Assembly: GCF_040939455.1 (NCBI RefSeq)
Contig: NC_134111.1
Coordinates: forward strand, 56,500,501 to 56,564,500
Source: Microcebus murinus
Lineage: Eukaryota; Chordata; Mammalia; Primates; Cheirogaleidae
Direction of reading: 5' to 3'
Length of the DNA: 64,000 nt
The notes below the pieces were generated by a model. That model did no database searches. It saw nothing but the letters and a program-made list of their open reading frames with translations, and had not been told where the DNA came from. Positions 60,854-64,000 of this stretch are shown piece after piece. Each line of letters opens with the position of its first letter. The stretch's first letter is position 1. Position numbers and translations under genes: made by a program.

Positions 60854-63250
60854 GGTAAGGTGGCAAGGACATGCTCTTCCTTCCTGAAAAATTGGTCAGC
60901 TGCATTCTTAATATATTTAAGAATAAGAATGAGTTAACTGTTACCTCCTGCTTGAAAGTCAAAATTAGGATGTCTTTTCCCAGTAATTTGTACCACGCTA
61001 TAAATAGTATTTACTAATAATATTAACAAGGAACTGACCTACTTTCTCTTTTTAACCAAGGGATAAAAGGTAACTGATTTTCCAATTACTGAGTATTGCT
61101 CTTGCTAAAAATTTGTCTCATTTCATAAATATTAAAATAATTTAAATTGCAAACCTAGGGGAAAAAACTGGTAGAATTAGAATTCCCTGGTTTTCTTATC
61201 AGGACAAGCAGAAAAGTATGCCTAATGCCATATCTGACTCCTTGGAATTATAGCTACAGAAGAAATATTCAGATGTTTTTAATTAAAACCTGACAAAAGA
61301 TAAATTGCAGTGGGAATGACAGGAAAAAATATGCCAATTTTATTAGGAAAGGAGACACATTAAAACTAGGAACTGATGACAATTTGTGGTTCTTGGAGAC
61401 AGAAAGTAGAGCTATTGCCACTTAGAAAATGTTTTTGCAATAATATGAATTTCACAAAGAACAGAAAATGCAATTAGACATGTCAGTTCTTCAGATGGCC
61501 AGGGCCACGCCATACTGACCAGCTGCATCACACCAAGCTTGAGCTGTGTGCCCCAAGGGCAGGGACTCTGTCTGTCTCACCTTTGATATCCCAGTGGAAA
61601 ATGATATCAACTTATTGTAAAAATTCAAGAAGCATTGGAAATACCCAATGAAGAACATGAAAATAATCTGATCCACTCCCTTAGAGATAATTTATTACTC
61701 ACAGTTTAGTAAACCATCTCCTTGCCCTTTGGGGGCCTATTTATCCCATGTATCTATCTATATTAGATTATAAAGTGGAAATATTTTTGTTATCTTAACT
61801 GCTGATTTGAAAATTCATCATAGATTGAGGCCAGTGTTCGTTTTGGAAAATACTTTAATAAATGATTGAGCTAAAAGGTGAAACTTTAAAGACATTGGGC
61901 AAGGTGTTGGTTGATGCTCAAGCTTCAAAGAACAGAGCACAAAAAATTGCTGTGCAGGAGACAAGGAAAGGGGTTCTTCCTTTTTATTTTTCTTCCAATA
62001 AAAAGGCAGAAGGCAGGGAAGAAATAATCAGGGAGAAATAAATGAGTGGGGACGGGGGTGGGAGGGGAGGAGCCAGAGGAGGCTGTGGGACTGAGCCCTG
62101 CGTGGGGAAAGAGTGAAGAGAATTCATGGTGCTGGGCTGCCCAAAAAGTGTTTGGGGTCCAGCAATTTCTCATGAGGACGCCACAGAGCTGGCAGTAACA
62201 CCTCCCCCAGCTCCAAGAAGTTAGTAAAGACTGTATGTCCACAAAATGCTTGGCGTGAGTAAGCTTCTCTTGTGGGCACAGGTGAAGGGAGGAAGGGGCT
62301 GAGCGTCCAGACCGCACTGAAGCTGTGTGAAGAGTGAGCGTGTGCATGGAAGCAGGTGCCCACAGGAACAGAAGCAGAGGAGGCTGGGAGACACAAGAGC
62401 CTTCTTCCTTTGCTGCCTGAGCCCCCTGAGTTCACAGAACACTTGGGAAGGTTTTAGACACTGTAGGAGCTGGACTTGGGGTGGATGTCGAACCACTTTC
62501 ATCTTTAAATGTCAGAAAGACTTTGCCTGGATAATATCTGGGTTATAATTACTCTAACTCAAACCAGGATAGTGAGACCCCTGGCCCAATCTTCTTTATT
62601 GATTAAGATGGAATCCCCTCCAAAGAATGTCTCTTAGATGTTTCTAATGGTTTTTGCTACACTAACGTGTGCCAAGGAACATGTCCCTGTGGTGCCTCCC
62701 CTCTTCTTGTTTAAGTGTCCCTCCTTGTTCCCGTAATGAAACTGATTGTCTCTGCTCCGTAGGGCATGGCTGCTCTTTGGCAGTGACCATTGCCCACCAG
62801 TATGGGCACAGGCTCTACCATAATTTCCCCTTACAAAAGAACAAGTACTCATGGCAGGAGAGTCAACACAAAGAATAAATTGCTTCTGCGGTTCAAGTCC
62901 AGTCTGCTCTGGGTCACGCTGATGGGCCCAGCCTCTTTCCTCACTTATCATCAGCTTGTCTCTGTGTAGACAGGCACACGTCAGGGTTCCTGGCCCCTCA
63001 TAATCACTTAGTATTGATCACAGAAAAAAAGAGGAAAATTCTCTCCTCATCTCAGTCTAATTCCTGCTCATTAAGTACTCATTTTCTGTCTCAGGATGAA
63101 TGTCTTCCTAGTATGATTGACAGTGAAGAACATCTGCCAGTTACAGGAAAATCCACCTCCTATATAAAAGAGTGAGACCTGGCTCTGTGTCCTCAAGAAA
63201 AAAAATCACAAAGATGATGATTTTTCCATCATCTGGGTTAGATGGACATA
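60854..63250. other. No gene identified; possible L2 fragment at 61545-61660
   Basis: 'agggcagggactctgtctgt' at 61557 resembles the L2 3' UTR. The minus-strand frames at 61925-62502 (140, 103 and 93 codons) overlap in different frames within one GC-richer block and show no protein signature. Confidence 0.4.
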
Positions 63251-63254
63251 CTCT

Positions 63255-63500
63255 TGGTTAACTTGATGTAATTTTATTTTTACAAAAGAAATATATAAAT
63301 AACTCTAATACAATTTTACATTTCCTCTTTCACTGGACATCATTCCATATAAGTATATGTCCACTTCATTCTTTTTAATAGTTGCATGCTATTCCATTTA
63401 ACAGTTATGCTATAACTTATTGATGAACATTTTGGTCATTTAAAAAAGTACTGCAACAAGTATATAGTTCAGAAGTACTTTATAGATAACATGAGTATAG
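63255..63500 (-). repeat. Old L1 3' region, minus strand
   Basis: 'ctggacatcattccatata', 'tagttgcatgctattccat' and 'tattgatgaacattttggtc' resemble reversed L1 3' UTR text. Confidence 0.5.
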
Positions 63501-63579
63501 TGAGTAGCCCAACATTTACCATCCAACACTTTTTTTTTGACATAGCCAAAGTCATAGAAGCCTATAACACTTTTTTAAA

Positions 63580-64000
63580 AATTGTGGTTAAATATATATA
63601 ACTTTAAGTTTATAATTTTAACCACTTTAAAGTGTACACTTTTGTAATATTAAACGTATATATATCGCCATATGGCAATCACCACCATTCATCTTAACCA
63701 AGATGAAACTCTATACCCATTAAATACTAACTCCTCTTTACTCTGGGTTCTGGCAACCTTTTGTAACTGGCTTATTTCACTTAGCATATGGTATCTTCAA
63801 GGTTCATCAGTGTTGTGGCATGTATTAGAATTTCCTTCCTTTTTAAGCCTGAATAATATTTCATTATATGTATGTATGTACCACCTTTTGTTTATCTATT
63901 CATTTGTCAATGGACACTTGGATTGCTTCTGCTAAGGCTGTTGTGAATACTGCTGTTATGAACATAGGTGTACAAATATCTATTTGAGTTCCTGCTTTCA
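63580..64000 (-). repeat. Old L1 3' region, minus strand, running off the window
   Basis: 'accactttaaagtgtacact', 'gcaatcaccaccattcatct', 'ctggcttatttcacttagca' and 'aatggacacttggattgctt' are reversed L1M-type 3' UTR blocks in order. Truncated by the window edge. Confidence 0.75.

Noticed and set aside
60830..60920. Processed pseudogene in reverse orientation starting at the T run
   Set aside because: No reversed poly(A) signal is visible just downstream, no coding similarity, and no target-site duplication could be found.
61925..62502. Three overlapping minus-strand frames of 93-140 codons
   Set aside because: They occupy different frames of one GC-richer block and have low-complexity Ser/Pro/Leu content, typical of chance frames.

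Overview
The window reads as non-coding nuclear DNA from a mammal, most likely a lemur (strepsirrhine primate). The main evidence is its Alu elements. Several carry 'gagcaagagcgagacc', a middle linker around 'ttagttggccaactaat', and 'gctaggctgacgccacgg' in the right arm, which I associate with lemur Alus. Three 3' ends of one L1 lineage ('cataatatgctgaaataaa' just before the A tail) fit the same assignment. No bacterial, viral or organellar gene is visible. The species call is inference from repeat content.

Layout. Positions 1-410 are a CpG island with GC boxes and an AP-1 site, the likely promoter or first exon of a gene at or beyond the left edge. One plus-strand frame at the very edge resembles the end of a signal peptide, but it runs into a stop before the nearest good splice donor, so I do not assign a gene. 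From about 410 to 64000 I find no convincing coding exon. Open frames there reach at most about 140 codons, and many lie in recognisable repeats. This is a long first intron or intergenic DNA.

The rest is a layered fossil record. The oldest layer is MIR and L2, including one minus-strand L2 traceable through 9788-12830 and another through 13955-14960. Above it lie MaLR/MLT1-type and MLT2-type LTRs, hAT and Tigger DNA transposons and old L1 (15120-18290, 63580-64000). The youngest layer is Alu insertions, lemur L1 3' ends and a TA-flanked DNA transposon at 14041-14387. Several nestings can be read directly from interrupted elements and target-site duplications.

Most informative loci: (1) an Alu + L1 3' end + probable 3' transduction enclosed by one 14-bp duplication (10348-10974); (2) a 28-bp tRNA-like fragment without a tail, flanked by a perfect 16-bp duplication (40002-40061); (3) the TA-flanked transposon with repeated internal 'ggcttatttt' motifs inside an L2; (4) an L1 5' end with a YY1 site but no L1 body (40992-41215); (5) two related 150-bp segments of unrecognised family at 51831 and 53319. 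I saw no multigene system, CRISPR array or operon.
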